From an uncultured Gammaproteobacteria bacterium (lineage in GTDB: Bacteria > Pseudomonadota > Gammaproteobacteria > Eutrophobiales > Eutrophobiaceae): a DNA stretch of 64,000 nt. The stretch's first letter is position 1. Each line of letters opens with the position of its first letter. This document shows positions 44,875 through 54,854 of this stretch, one piece after another. The notes under the pieces are model-generated. The model was given only the letters and a program-made list of their open reading frames with translations. It ran no database searches and was not told the origin of the DNA. Location of the stretch: positions 67,007 through 131,006 of the forward strand of contig CALKEZ010000006.1 in assembly GCA_938084745.1 (NCBI GenBank), in the 5' to 3' direction. The translations under genes and the position numbers were made by a program.

Positions 44875-45810
44875 TCATTTCAGGACTCGCAGATACTCAC
44901 CCTCTGCTTCACGACTGGTGCCGATTAACAAACGCTTTCTTCCATCACGGCCCTGTTCAATATATCCGGCAGCCTCAATTTTTTCACCTCTCTTTGCTTG
45001 TCCAGTATAAGTGGCCGTGTAGGAAACGATCTGTTCAAGCGTTTCATGCTCAATAAAATAACGCGAGGGAAAATCATACGCATAGGAATCATCTGTGACA
45101 ATGCATACGACATTGCCTCGACCTGTTTTTTTATAGGGCCCACATTCCTCAAATCGCTCATAATTTTCAGGGATCATGCTGATATCGACCTTGCTGTCCC
45201 CGCACAGAAACTTATTATATTTTCTTAGTTCATGCGTATGGTATTCAGCAAAGCTCAATGTGCAATTTCGGCGTTGATATGACTCACGCCAGAATGTTTC
45301 ATTTAATGGAGACAAGCGACCCGATTCCAGAAGTATTTTTAGCTGCTGTCTTGCCTTGAAAAAAAGTTCACGGCCATAGATAACGAGATCGATATCAGAT
45401 TCCGGGTTGTGGGCATTTAACATTAAGGAGCCGGTAACACCGATACAATCCTGTTTAAGCCCGGTATCAATAAGTAGTTTAATAATATTGATAGCATCTT
45501 CTTGTTTGGCATCAGGGGATATATCGCACAACAGTCGTTCAACTACCTGCTCTGGCCGATAGACGTGTTCAATTAATTCCAACGGAATGCCATGCAATTC
45601 AATATCGGCATAGTGGCTGTAGTAGAGAAGTTCAGGACGCGTATCTCTAATAATTTGATCGGCCTGCGTGGTTTCAATCTTCTGCATGACATTACCCTCT
45701 TTAATGTAACGCAGCCAGCATAATGCGCGATCATCTTCCTGATACTCGCTTACCACAGCAAAAAAGTATTTATTGTCAACCGAGATGTAATCTTTGGGCC
45801 GGATAAACAT
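44875..45810 (-). CDS. Predicted nucleotidyltransferase, archaeal-type (COG1665-like)
   Basis: The 311-residue protein begins with a small beta-rich segment (MFIRPKDYISVDNKYFF) and carries a polymerase-beta-type nucleotidyltransferase motif in CIGVTGSLMLNAHNPESDID (G-S then DxD). This matches the archaeal COG1665 nucleotidyltransferases in layout; these are uncommon in bacteria. A C-terminal strand-rich part includes KRGEKIEAAGYIEQGRDG. The substrate is unknown. It lies 2 bp after tag and directly before mtnB, so it shares a transcript with DNA repair and methionine-salvage genes. Confidence 0.7.
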   Translation of the reverse strand: MFIRPKDYISVDNKYFFAVVSEYQEDDRALCWLRYIKEGNVMQKIETTQADQIIRDTRPELLYYSHYADIELHGIPLELIEHVYRPEQVVERLLCDISPDAKQEDAINIIKLLIDTGLKQDCIGVTGSLMLNAHNPESDIDLVIYGRELFFKARQQLKILLESGRLSPLNETFWRESYQRRNCTLSFAEYHTHELRKYNKFLCGDSKVDISMIPENYERFEECGPYKKTGRGNVVCIVTDDSYAYDFPSRYFIEHETLEQIVSYTATYTGQAKRGEKIEAAGYIEQGRDGRKRLLIGTSREAEGEYLRVLK

Positions 45811-45812
45811 GC

Positions 45813-46400
45813 TTATTTCTTTAGCTCACGATGTCGAAAGCAATCAACTGTATGATCATTCACCATGCCTATGGCCTGCATGAAAGCATAACAAATTGTG
45901 GGACCGACAAAGGTAAACCCACGCTTCTTTAAATCTTTCGACATGGTCTCGGAAACGTCAGTATAGGCCGGCACATCAGGTAAATATTTCCATGCATTTT
46001 GAATAGTTTGATACTCGGTAAACTGCCATATATATTTATCAAACGTACCAAATTTCTCGCGTATCTCAATAAAGGCGCGTGCGTTTGTAATGGCGCTTCT
46101 GATTTTAAGCTTATTTCTGATAATTCCAGGATTATTCAATAAGACCTGGATTCTGGATTCCTTGTAAGCAGCCACCTTATTGAAATCGAATTTATCAAAT
46201 GCCGTTCGATATGATTGTCTTTTCTTGAGCACAGTAATCCAACTCAAACCTGCCTGGGCACCTTCCAGAACAAGAAATTCAAATAATTTGACATCGGAAT
46301 GTAAGGGGACACCCCACTCCTCATCATGATATTGCGTATAGAGAGAATCACCCTCACACCATTTACATCTGGAAATAATTTTTTTCTCCGGGTAGCACAT
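45813..46400 (-). CDS. tag: DNA-3-methyladenine glycosylase I
   Basis: The 195-residue helix-hairpin-helix glycosylase removes 3-methyladenine from alkylated DNA. The N-terminal zinc ligand CKWCEGD, the YHDEEWGVPLHSD motif, and EFLVLEGAQAGLSW with the catalytic-pocket glutamate are present. VNDHTVDCFRH supplies the C-terminal zinc ligands. It is the first gene of the tag-nucleotidyltransferase-mtnBDC string, with 2 bp to the next gene. Confidence 0.95.
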   Translation of the reverse strand: MCYPEKKIISRCKWCEGDSLYTQYHDEEWGVPLHSDVKLFEFLVLEGAQAGLSWITVLKKRQSYRTAFDKFDFNKVAAYKESRIQVLLNNPGIIRNKLKIRSAITNARAFIEIREKFGTFDKYIWQFTEYQTIQNAWKYLPDVPAYTDVSETMSKDLKKRGFTFVGPTICYAFMQAIGMVNDHTVDCFRHRELKK

Positions 46401-46539
46401 GCATTTCTATCAAGCCCAAATACTCTGGGTATCGTTTGTTTTATTATGAATAAGACATTGTTAAAGAATTCTCCTGCTGAGCCGATATGGCTATGGATAC
46501 TTCAGTATATGTAATTTATTCAATATTTTATAAAACACG

Positions 46540-48501
46540 ATGTCGACAGCCAAAAGTTTACAGCTGGTACTAATAATAACAATCCTGTTTGGTTTGTCAT
46601 CAATGGGATCCATTATTCAATTATCGAAGGCAACAAAACTGCATCGTTTGAATTATGCTTATATAAGCAATGTTTCTTTACTCAATGAAGACGTGAAGAA
46701 TTACTCAAACATACCCTTGCAGACGGAAAAAATCATAGGCCGGATGGAAAACATCAGGAACCTGACCGGTGAATGTCTTACTTTAGTAAACGCTCTGGAT
46801 AAACTTATTATCAAACTGATAAAGAGTAGCGATATTGTCTCATTATGCCAAAACGATAATAATCTGGCTGAACAACTATTGACTGAGCTATATGAAAACA
46901 ACAACGTCATCATCTCTGAAAACACATTAATTGATTCAATAACAGACTCGACCTATGTGTTTACACGCAATTCGAAATTACTGGAAAAACCGGTAAACTC
47001 GATTAGTGCTTCCAATATAAAAATGGCTTTTGGATTGATTGTGCCTTTTTCTGTTTTCATTGTTTTTTTAAGTATCTATATCTTTCGGAAAATTAGAATA
47101 AACACAGCACGTTTGACCAATGCTATCGGTGCGCTGGAAAGAAGCGAAGAAGAGAAAAAAGTCCTCGCTTACTATGATGCGTTAACATCTTTACCGAATC
47201 GAAATCTTTTTGCAAAGATCCTGGAACACGAGATCCATCAGGTCAAGCGTTACAATAAATCGTTCGCCTTACTATTTATAGATCTGGATCGCTTCAAATT
47301 CATCAATGATACGCTGGGTCATGAAGCCGGTGATGACTTGCTGTTGCAAGTTAGTCAACGATTAAAAGCCTGTGTTCGTGAGAGTGATACATTAGCACGT
47401 TTTGGTGGTGATGAATTCCTATTGATACTGTCAGGCAATAATTCTGATAAATATGTAAAAGTCGTTGCTGACAAAATCATAAAATCTATTTCCATGCCTT
47501 TTATGCTAGACGAACATGAAATGCATATATCGGCTAGTATCGGTATCTGCTTATGCCCGTTAAATGGTGTTGATAGTACAACATTGTTAAAAAGAGCTGA
47601 CATTGCAATGTATGAAGCAAAGTCAAACGGGAAGAATCAGTACTGCGCTTATGCAGAAGATAGAATCAATCACAATACGGAACATCGTCTATTACTTGAA
47701 AAAGATATACGCCATGCATTAGAAGAAAATGAACTGCAGATTCATTATCAACCCGTTATCAATCTAAACAACCAATCCATGGTCGATGTAGAAGCTTTAT
47801 TGCGCTGGAAACATCATGATAAGGGAATGATTTTAACAAGTGATTTTATCCCTATCGCTGAAGAAACCGGCATGATGAAAGACATCGGCATATGGATGAT
47901 CGAACAGGCCTGTATACAATGCAAGGAATGGCGAACGGCTCCGGAGAAATCAAACTTTCATATCGCCGTCAATATATCTGCGAGTCAGTTGACTGATAAC
48001 AACCTGCCTGCTTTCATCAGTGACACACTAACTCACTATGACTTGCCAGCGGATGCTATCAATTTTGAGATCACAGAAAATATCCATTACGCCAATAATA
48101 AAAGAATTACTAACAACCTTAATAGTTTAAAGGAAATCGGTATAAACCTGCTATTGGATGACTTTGGAACAGGTTATAGCTCATTAAGCACCTTGCATGG
48201 TTTGCCCTTCGACGTAATCAAAATCGATCAGAGTTTTATGGATATCAATCATCCAAAAAAACGAATTATGACTCAAACTATTATTAATCTGGCGAAGAAT
48301 TTTGATATGGAAACCATTGCCGAAGGTGTAGAAGATCAGATAGCCATCGATTTTTTACGCCGCTGTGGATGTAATTTTGCACAGGGATATTATTTGCAAA
48401 GGCCCGTCCCGGCAGAAGAACTTGATATCACAAAACTATATGGTCAAATTCAAATGCCGGCGACCCATATTAGAACCAGCATCCAGCAAGGCTCTGATTG
48501 A
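46540..48501 (+). CDS. Membrane GGDEF-EAL c-di-GMP protein
   Basis: The 653-residue protein has an N-terminal membrane helix (about 7-27), an extracytoplasmic sensor of about 130 residues without a recognised fold, and a second helix (about 165-187). The GGDEF domain has an intact ARFGGDEFLLIL, and the EAL domain has DVEALLRWKH with LLDDFGTGYSSL. Both catalytic signatures are complete, so it could make and break c-di-GMP. It is convergent with the acetate symporter gene. Confidence 0.92.
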   Translation: MSTAKSLQLVLIITILFGLSSMGSIIQLSKATKLHRLNYAYISNVSLLNEDVKNYSNIPLQTEKIIGRMENIRNLTGECLTLVNALDKLIIKLIKSSDIVSLCQNDNNLAEQLLTELYENNNVIISENTLIDSITDSTYVFTRNSKLLEKPVNSISASNIKMAFGLIVPFSVFIVFLSIYIFRKIRINTARLTNAIGALERSEEEKKVLAYYDALTSLPNRNLFAKILEHEIHQVKRYNKSFALLFIDLDRFKFINDTLGHEAGDDLLLQVSQRLKACVRESDTLARFGGDEFLLILSGNNSDKYVKVVADKIIKSISMPFMLDEHEMHISASIGICLCPLNGVDSTTLLKRADIAMYEAKSNGKNQYCAYAEDRINHNTEHRLLLEKDIRHALEENELQIHYQPVINLNNQSMVDVEALLRWKHHDKGMILTSDFIPIAEETGMMKDIGIWMIEQACIQCKEWRTAPEKSNFHIAVNISASQLTDNNLPAFISDTLTHYDLPADAINFEITENIHYANNKRITNNLNSLKEIGINLLLDDFGTGYSSLSTLHGLPFDVIKIDQSFMDINHPKKRIMTQTIINLAKNFDMETIAEGVEDQIAIDFLRRCGCNFAQGYYLQRPVPAEELDITKLYGQIQMPATHIRTSIQQGSD

Positions 48502-48549
48502 GAAATCGATAGATTACAAAATCTCTATAGTCTTTATATTGTTTCTTGT

Positions 48550-50220
48550 TTAATGACTGACCGATCCCTCTGAGCCTAACCCTGTCTGGGAACGCACATA
48601 CTGATCTTCAAATGCTAACGCTTCTGCCTGACCTGATTCTGAATTATCCAGTATCGATATAATATAAATCGATATAAATGCCGCACTCACTGAAAAAAGA
48701 GCCGGGTGTTTATAGGGAAAGATGGCCTCGGCATTACCGAGTATATCGACCCAGACGGTGGGACCTAAAATCATACACAATACTGCTGTTATCAAACCGA
48801 TACTGCCGCCAATAAATGCCCCTCTTGTGGTGAGTCTCTGCCAGAACATCGATAGAAATAAAACGGGGAAATTAACACTGGCCGCAATGGCAAAAGCAAG
48901 CCCAACCATATAAGCCACATTTTGTTGTTCAAAAATGATACCTAAAAAGACCGCAGCAATGCCAAGAATTATTGTTGCTATCCTGGAGACACGGATCTCC
49001 TCGCCTTCAAGCACTTCACCATTACGTATTACACTTGCGTAGAGATCATGTGAAATAGCCGACGCGCCGGATAAAGTTAAACCGGAAACAACCGCCAGGA
49101 TAGTTGCGAATGCGACCGCAGATATAAAGCCCAGAAAAATCTCACCGCCAACGGCCTTGGCCAAATGAATCGCGGCCATATTATTACCACCAAGAATACC
49201 GCCTGTTTCAGGATCTAGAAACTCAGGGTTGTTGACTAATAAGACAATCGCACCGAAACCGATAATGAATGTCAGTATATAAAAATAACCGATAAATCCA
49301 GTCGCGAAGAATACTGACTTACGTGCTTCCTGTGCATCTGGCACGGTAAAGAAACGCATCAGGATATGCGGTAAACCAGCAGTGCCAAACATAAGTGCGA
49401 TTCCCAAGGAAATAGCCGAGACCGGGTCCGAGACCAATCCACCCGGCGACATAATATTAATCCCGCTTTTGTGGACTTCCACCGCACTGACAAACAGTTT
49501 TTCAAATGAGAAATCCATTTGATACATCACTGCCAATGCAATGAATGTTGCACCAAACAATAATAGTACAGCCTTGATGATCTGTACCCAGGTAGTGGCC
49601 AACATGCCACCAAAAGTCACATACAAAATCATGAGTATGCCAACAATCACAACAGCATAGTGATATTCAAGACCAAATAATATCTGGATCAATTTACCTG
49701 CACCCACCATCTGTGCAATCAGATATAACAGGACTACTGTTAATGTCCCGCATGCAGCCAGACTCCGTATCGGTAGCGGTTGTAATCGATAACTGACTGC
49801 GTCGGCAAATGTATATTTGCCGAGGTTTCTTAAACGTTCAGCTAACAAAAATAAAATAATAGGCCAACCGACCAGAAAACCAATTGAGTAAATAAGCCCA
49901 TCAAAGCCGCTCGCGAACACCAATCCGGAGATACCCAGGAATGAAGCAGCGGACATATAGTCTCCGGCAATGGCCAGACCATTTTGAAAGCCGGTAATCT
50001 GCCCACCAGCGGCGTAAAAATCCTTGGTGCTTTTGGTTCGTCGCGCAGCCCAATAGGTAATGCCTAATGTTGCCATGACAAAAACCAGAAACATTGATAT
50101 TGCTGTGATATTGACCGGCTGGCGCGTTACTTCTCCCTGAATCGCATCGGCAGCAATCAGGAGTTGCGGTAGAAATAATAAAAACAAGCAGATAGCAAAT
50201 CGCTGAACGGAATTAATCAT
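48550..50220 (-). CDS. actP: Cation/acetate symporter (ActP-like, SSS family)
   Basis: The sodium:solute symporter has a cleavable N-terminal sequence followed by about 13 membrane helices. The family signature [19 protein letters not shown] is near residue 85. The ATG at 50220 (556 residues) is preceded by AGGA at good spacing; starts at 50229 and 50250 are possible. It overlaps the stop of the DUF485 gene by 8 bp, the same pair as yjcH-actP in E. coli, which supports an acetate or short-chain acid substrate over proline or sugar. Confidence 0.87.
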   Translation of the reverse strand: MINSVQRFAICLFLLFLPQLLIAADAIQGEVTRQPVNITAISMFLVFVMATLGITYWAARRTKSTKDFYAAGGQITGFQNGLAIAGDYMSAASFLGISGLVFASGFDGLIYSIGFLVGWPIILFLLAERLRNLGKYTFADAVSYRLQPLPIRSLAACGTLTVVLLYLIAQMVGAGKLIQILFGLEYHYAVVIVGILMILYVTFGGMLATTWVQIIKAVLLLFGATFIALAVMYQMDFSFEKLFVSAVEVHKSGINIMSPGGLVSDPVSAISLGIALMFGTAGLPHILMRFFTVPDAQEARKSVFFATGFIGYFYILTFIIGFGAIVLLVNNPEFLDPETGGILGGNNMAAIHLAKAVGGEIFLGFISAVAFATILAVVSGLTLSGASAISHDLYASVIRNGEVLEGEEIRVSRIATIILGIAAVFLGIIFEQQNVAYMVGLAFAIAASVNFPVLFLSMFWQRLTTRGAFIGGSIGLITAVLCMILGPTVWVDILGNAEAIFPYKHPALFSVSAAFISIYIISILDNSESGQAEALAFEDQYVRSQTGLGSEGSVSH

Positions 50221-50533
50221 CACTTCCATTCCTCGCATGTTCGACAACATCTTTGACTAATTGATCAAACTCGGTGTTGGCACGGTAAACATAGATGCCC
50301 GTCAGTAAAAAACTTAAAAGGATAACAAACAAGGCCACAGGAATTCCCCATGTAATTATCTGGCCTTCGATAACAGGCGCAGCAAATACTGCTGGTGCAA
50401 ATGCGATAATCAAAATAAAACTAAAATAGGTAATCAACAATACACTGGCCAGCAACCAGCTAAATCGACCACGTTTTAGCTCGAGTTCATGGAATTCAGG
50501 ATCGGCATAAATCCGACGATAGAGATGTTGCAT
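50213..50533 (-). CDS. yjcH: DUF485 membrane protein (YjcH-like)
   Basis: The 106-residue protein from the ATG at 50533 has two membrane helices and the DUF485 N-terminal motif [24 protein letters not shown] lies 7 bp before this ATG, and the longer frame from 50626 lacks such a site. It pairs with the symporter downstream and overlaps its start. A role as an accessory to the acetate symporter is inferred from the conserved pairing, not proven. Confidence 0.9.
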   Translation of the reverse strand: MQHLYRRIYADPEFHELELKRGRFSWLLASVLLITYFSFILIIAFAPAVFAAPVIEGQIITWGIPVALFVILLSFLLTGIYVYRANTEFDQLVKDVVEHARNGSDD

Positions 50534-50643
50534 AACGCGCCCTCTTATTCTTATTATTTTATATATATGGTAACACAGGCAGTTCGCGTCTGACGCCGCA
50601 GCAATATGCAACGTAACCGCTGACACTATTGATTGAAAATTGC

Positions 50644-51408
50644 CTATTCATAGTTTGCTGCATTTTGTCCGATATTGGTTAACGACTCTCCACCATCTAC
50701 GGTGAGTATTTGTCCACACACAAAATCATTGTCTAAAAGATAATGCAGCGCCTGTGTAATATTATCCGTTGTTCCCTGTCTCTGCACGGGGATTCCCTTT
50801 ACACGCCAGTCAATATAGTCCTGTGTGCGTACACTGGCAGGCAAGACAACTCCCGGTGCGAGACCATTGACTCGTATATGTGGCGCCAATTCCAGTGCCG
50901 CAAGTTTGGTGAATTCCGCTAATGATTTTTTAGACAACAAATAGGCCGAGTATTGATACTGATTAAATGCAATTTTATTATCGATTATATTGATAACAGC
51001 ACCGGCCTTACATTGTTGCGCGAAGGCCTTGGTCAGAAAATAAGGTCCCATTAAATTAACCCTGAATTGTTTTTCAAATATATCCACAGAGGTATCCATC
51101 ATCATCGCCTGATCATAAACCGACGCGCTATTTATCAACACATTCAGGTCCGGGAAACGTGTATACACATGAGTAATTAATTCATCGATCGAGTTTGACC
51201 GGGATAGATCAAATTGGAATATCTCACACTCTACGCCCGCTTGCCTTATCTCTTGCGCCGTTTGCAGGGCTTCATCTGACGAAGAATTATAATGTATAGC
51301 CAGATTGTAGCCCGCATCAGCCAGACTTTTGCTAAACACCTTGCCTAGACGAACAGCTCCGCCCGTTACTAAGGCAGTACCTTTTGACATTTTTTTTGAT
51401 TTCGGCAT
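50644..51408 (-). CDS. folM: Pteridine reductase / dihydromonapterin reductase-like SDR
   Basis: The 254-residue short-chain dehydrogenase has the special dinucleotide motif TGGAVRLG (TGx3RxG) of FolM and pteridine reductase PTR1 instead of the usual TGxxxGxG. The active-site tyrosine and lysine are in YSAYLLSKKSL, and VDGGESL is the C-terminal motif. It reduces pterins (dihydromonapterin in E. coli, dihydrobiopterin-like substrates in others). It is divergent from a short FolK-like gene, with 47 bp between them, which supports a pterin role. Confidence 0.85.
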   Translation of the reverse strand: MPKSKKMSKGTALVTGGAVRLGKVFSKSLADAGYNLAIHYNSSSDEALQTAQEIRQAGVECEIFQFDLSRSNSIDELITHVYTRFPDLNVLINSASVYDQAMMMDTSVDIFEKQFRVNLMGPYFLTKAFAQQCKAGAVINIIDNKIAFNQYQYSAYLLSKKSLAEFTKLAALELAPHIRVNGLAPGVVLPASVRTQDYIDWRVKGIPVQRQGTTDNITQALHYLLDNDFVCGQILTVDGGESLTNIGQNAANYE

Positions 51409-51455
51409 ATTAGAACTCTTTCCACAATTTTTATGTTAATCACTTATAGTAACTC

Positions 51456-51860
51456 ATGACATCAACTATTATTTCAGTCGGCTCTAATATCGAACCTCAA
51501 AAAAATTGTGACGCCGCTGAAAGTATCTTACAAACAGAAACTGACTTCAAAGCAAGCTCAAGCTATATCATAACCAAGCCCTGGGGATATACGGACCAGG
51601 CCGATTTCCTGAATGGTGCATTCTGGCTAGAAACACAATCTGACTTTGACACATTCAATATGTATTTAAAATCTGTCGAAAAAAGACTGGATAGAATCAA
51701 GCATGGTAATAAAGCTGGCCCACGTACAATTGATCTCGATATTGTGATCTGGGACAACGCGATCATCGTAGCTGATTTTTATGATAAAGATTTCGTACGG
51801 GTACCTGTCACAGAGTTAATTGAAACACACCACCTGAATATCAGAGGCTACTCTGGATAG
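51456..51860 (+). CDS. Short FolK-like pyrophosphokinase
   Basis: The 134-residue protein resembles 6-hydroxymethyl-dihydropterin pyrophosphokinase: SVGSNIEP at the start, a WGYTDQADFLNGAFWLET segment, and GPRTIDLDIVIWD with the Mg-binding aspartates. The usual length is about 160 residues, and the C-terminal segment that closes over the substrate is missing or very divergent. It may have altered specificity, for example for another pterin. It is divergent from the folM-like gene. A main folK may lie elsewhere in the genome. Confidence 0.75.
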   Translation: MTSTIISVGSNIEPQKNCDAAESILQTETDFKASSSYIITKPWGYTDQADFLNGAFWLETQSDFDTFNMYLKSVEKRLDRIKHGNKAGPRTIDLDIVIWDNAIIVADFYDKDFVRVPVTELIETHHLNIRGYSG

Positions 51861-52083
51861 CTAATATAAAAGCAATCTTTTGCGAATTATTTCCTGGTTC
51901 GAATCAGCGCAGCTTCAATACTCTTATTGCGGCTACCGCATCAATCATTTCACAGTTACACGTTCGCCTTTTTGCGCTGTGAGAACAGACCAATCTTGCC
52001 ATACCCATTAACGGATAAAGATTCGGTAAAACCATGAAAAGAAAGCAACGCTATCTGGTTTTTCAACCAAATATCATGATTAC
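51861..52083. other. Gap with no supported gene
   Basis: The 223 bp between the FolK-like and GFA genes holds no supported gene. The only notable item is a 32-codon frame on the minus strand (about 51908-52003, MARLVCSHSAKRRTC at its start), which lacks any sign of family or ribosome-binding site. Confidence 0.4.
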
Positions 52084-52497
52084 TTATTTTGGATATTCAT
52101 CGTGCTTGGTCAGTTCATGTGTTTCTTTTAACCATGTAGCATGTGATCCCCAAAATACATTCCACATCGGTTTGATACCCGGATCATCATCCAACGTCCC
52201 GGCAGAGACAACAATGTTCTTACCACCTTGCACTGTCCAGGGTAATGATGAGCCACATTGTTTGCAGAAACTGGTCGCGAAGTATTTTGCTTGCTTTAAT
52301 TCATAACAGCCGAGGAATTGTCCACCCTTTGTCCACCTAAATTGTTCAGGTGGCACAAACAGGTTTGCCGAGTGTGCGCTTCCGGTAAATTTTCTGCACC
52401 GGGAACAATGACAATACTGGAATATTTTGAACGGTCCTTCTATTTCATAGGCTACTTCACCACAGAGACAGCTACCTTTAAAAACCTGTTCGGTCAT
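52084..52497 (-). CDS. GFA-family zinc protein
   Basis: The 137-residue protein has the zinc-binding cysteines of the glutathione-dependent formaldehyde-activating (GFA) family: GSCLCGEVAYEI, CHCSRCRKFTG and CKQCGSSLPW. Family members mostly have unknown substrates, and the founding activity is disputed, so function should not be read from the name. It follows phbB by 24 bp. Confidence 0.85.
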   Translation of the reverse strand: MTEQVFKGSCLCGEVAYEIEGPFKIFQYCHCSRCRKFTGSAHSANLFVPPEQFRWTKGGQFLGCYELKQAKYFATSFCKQCGSSLPWTVQGGKNIVVSAGTLDDDPGIKPMWNVFWGSHATWLKETHELTKHDEYPK

Positions 52498-52521
52498 AAA
52501 CTACACTCAAACAAGACCGCT

Positions 52522-53244
52522 TTAATACATGTGTTGACCACCATTGATACTCAAGGTCGATCCAGTAATAAAGCCGGAGGCATCTTTTGCCAGAAACAGG
52601 ACACCATCAGCGATTTCTTCGGGCTTACCGAGTCTTTTAACAGGAATTCTTGCGATGATTTTTTCAAGTACATTTTCTGGCACGGCGCGAACCATATCCG
52701 TATCAATGTAGCCCGGTGCGATTGCATTAACAGTGATGCCTTTGCCTGCGCCTTCCTGTGCGAGTGCTTTAGTAAAACCGTGTATACCTGATTTAGCCGC
52801 CGCGTAGTTTACCTGGCCATACTGACCGGCCTGGCCATTGATAGAACCAATATTAATAATCCGGCCAAAACCTACTTCGCGCATATGTTCTATAACCAGT
52901 CGACTCAAATTAAAACATGAGGTGAGGTTTGTTCTAATCACGTCTTCCCATTGCTGCGGATCCATTCTGTTGATAGTGGTATCACGAGTAATACCGGCAT
53001 TATTGACCAGAACTTCTATAGGCCCGAGGTCGGCGGTAATGTTTTTAACTCCTTCCTCACACGCTGCAAAATCACCGACATCGAATTTATACGCAGGAAT
53101 CCCGGTTCGTTTTGTAAATTCTTCAGCGGCTTGATCATTCCCTGCGTAATTTGCAGCAACGTTATAACCATTTTCTTTTAAGGTGAGACTGATTGCTTCA
53201 CCAATGCCTCTGGTACCACCTGTTACCAATGCAACTCTAGCCAT
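52522..53244 (-). CDS. phbB: Acetoacetyl-CoA reductase (PhbB-like)
   Basis: The 240-residue short-chain dehydrogenase from the ATG at 53244 is NADPH-dependent and reduces acetoacetyl-CoA to 3-hydroxybutyryl-CoA for polyhydroxybutyrate. The start MARVALVTGGTRGIGEAIS and the NNAGITRD, GQVNYAAAKSGIHGFT and INGGQHMY motifs match the PhaB type. A strong GGAGAGG site precedes this ATG. No phaA, phaC or phasin gene is nearby, so a fatty-acid FabG role cannot be fully excluded. Confidence 0.83.
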   Translation of the reverse strand: MARVALVTGGTRGIGEAISLTLKENGYNVAANYAGNDQAAEEFTKRTGIPAYKFDVGDFAACEEGVKNITADLGPIEVLVNNAGITRDTTINRMDPQQWEDVIRTNLTSCFNLSRLVIEHMREVGFGRIINIGSINGQAGQYGQVNYAAAKSGIHGFTKALAQEGAGKGITVNAIAPGYIDTDMVRAVPENVLEKIIARIPVKRLGKPEEIADGVLFLAKDASGFITGSTLSINGGQHMY

Positions 53245-53378
53245 ATTCCCTCTCCTCATTATTCGCGTGTATTAAAGATTAATTAAATTTTTATAGTTGA
53301 TTTTCAGGCTTTGCGCCTATCTTTAAATTTAATACAACTTTACACTTCTGTAACATTATTTGGTAGCGCAACGAGAAT

Positions 53379-53471
53379 CTAATTAACAGGCGCTAGATGT
53401 TGCAGTGCGGTATCATCGACCATCATAAAACGACGAAAATCATCCCCGCGTACGTACTGGTTTTTAAGATT
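53379..53471 (-). other. Short open stretch, possible gene remnant
   Basis: A 30-codon frame between two stop codons reads with a coding-like flavour (QYVRGDDFRRFMMVDDTALQ) but has no ribosome-binding site and only a very late ATG. It may be a leftover of a decayed gene or chance. The rest of 53260-53525 shows no gene. Confidence 0.25.
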
Positions 53472-53525
53472 CTATAGACTGAAATTTCCCACATTTGATA
53501 TAGCCGATAATTTCAAAGTCAAACA

Positions 53526-53954
53526 TTACCCGTCGAGTACTTTACCTCGCAAAGCCTTGGTCTTGCCGCGTTGAGTTTTGTTATCCAGTCGCTTCTTCTT
53601 TGAGTTTTTGCTTGGCTTAGTGGGTCGTCTGACTTTTTGCACCACAGCAACTGCTTTTATCATGTCTTTTAAACGTTCAAGTGCATCGATCCGGTTCTTC
53701 TCCTGGGTCCGGAACTGCTGTGCCTTGATAATAATCACTCCCTCGTTATTTATTCGTCGGTCACGATGGGATAACAAACGCTGCTTGATAATCTCAGGTA
53801 GTGAAGAAGTAGAAATATCAAAACGAAGGTGTATTGCTGAAGAGACTTTATTAACATTTTGGCCGCCTGCACCCTGAGCCCTGATGGCGATCAACTCGAT
53901 CTCATCGTCGGGCAACATGATATGACCCAACGGACCAACATCGATAGTAATCAT
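53526..53954 (-). CDS. arfB: Alternative ribosome-rescue factor B (peptidyl-tRNA hydrolase)
   Basis: The 142-residue protein carries the release-factor GGQ motif in RAQGAGGQNVNKVSSAIHLRF at residues 27-47. The lysine- and arginine-rich C-terminal tail (KPSKNSKKKRLDNK) inserts into the empty mRNA channel of stalled ribosomes. It releases nascent chains on non-stop messages and matches E. coli YaeJ. It stands alone. Confidence 0.94.
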   Translation of the reverse strand: MITIDVGPLGHIMLPDDEIELIAIRAQGAGGQNVNKVSSAIHLRFDISTSSLPEIIKQRLLSHRDRRINNEGVIIIKAQQFRTQEKNRIDALERLKDMIKAVAVVQKVRRPTKPSKNSKKKRLDNKTQRGKTKALRGKVLDG

Positions 53955-54020
53955 TTAAATATCACACGTAACAAAATCATCTATCTTAATCAAGAGTATG
54001 TTTTTAGACTTCTGGTTCAA

Positions 54021-54752
54021 TTAGCGTGCCGTCAGGGTTAATAATATATCGGCATACCATGAACAATTGAGGCCGAGCGCTTCATCGACTTCGATGTCAC
54101 GTGTACCGACATCAAGACGGGCAGAATGAATACCCAGCAAGACCCACGGAAGTTGCCCGGAATCTACGTCAGGTTCTGCAAGACGCATTACAACTGGTGC
54201 GCCACTGATACCTCTATGTGTGCGGGCATCAGTCAGGAAATAGCCCTGGCCTTGAAAGCGTAAGCCAAAAGAAGAAGCAATCAATGCATGCCGGACAACA
54301 GGCATATGATGCAAGGTATCGTGAAAGCCCAATGGAAAACCGACAACAAGCAATGAGGAGCCCACTTCAACCTGATGAGTTGCTTCAAGTAAATGTCCCG
54401 GTGTAAATGCTTTATAAACAGTAGTCGCTGGCAATGCACTACGCTCAATTTCGATTACCGCAACATCAATCTCACCAGCAGTATCCACAGCCTGTCGCCA
54501 CATACTTTTACCATTACGATATAACGTAATAGAGAAGCCGGTAGACTGAGTCATGTTTTTGGAATCAATATGCAACTCTATTTCTATCCGATCTGGAAAA
54601 TGTTTGCTCGGCTCATCAGCCATCACATGCCGACTGGTTACCAGAAACAAACGTTCATCGCGTTCAAAGAAAAAACCCGTCGCATTGGTTAACAGTTTTT
54701 GCTGTTCAAACGTGTAGATACGTACAGCAGTCAGAAGTATGGATTCAATCAT
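54021..54752 (-). CDS. Trypsin-like serine protease, cytosolic type
   Basis: The 243-residue protein has a chymotrypsin-fold catalytic triad: H42 in LVTSRHVMAD, D96 in AGEIDVAVIEIE, and S183 in THRGISGAPVVMR. There is no signal peptide, so it probably acts in the cytoplasm. Proteins of this kind occur singly in many bacteria and their targets are unknown. It lies between arfB and a Rap1a/Tai-type gene. Confidence 0.75.
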   Translation of the reverse strand: MIESILLTAVRIYTFEQQKLLTNATGFFFERDERLFLVTSRHVMADEPSKHFPDRIEIELHIDSKNMTQSTGFSITLYRNGKSMWRQAVDTAGEIDVAVIEIERSALPATTVYKAFTPGHLLEATHQVEVGSSLLVVGFPLGFHDTLHHMPVVRHALIASSFGLRFQGQGYFLTDARTHRGISGAPVVMRLAEPDVDSGQLPWVLLGIHSARLDVGTRDIEVDEALGLNCSWYADILLTLTAR

Positions 54753-54854
54753 GGTTTTTATTCTATCCCGGAACGGCCTCTACAGTTATGATGAAAAAAA
54801 CAAAATATATTGAGATTCACGAATTACGCTGATTTAAACTCACAAAAATATAAC

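Noticed and set aside
51908..52003. 32-codon minus-strand frame in the gap after the FolK-like gene
   Set aside because: No ribosome-binding site or homologous family recognised; likely chance.
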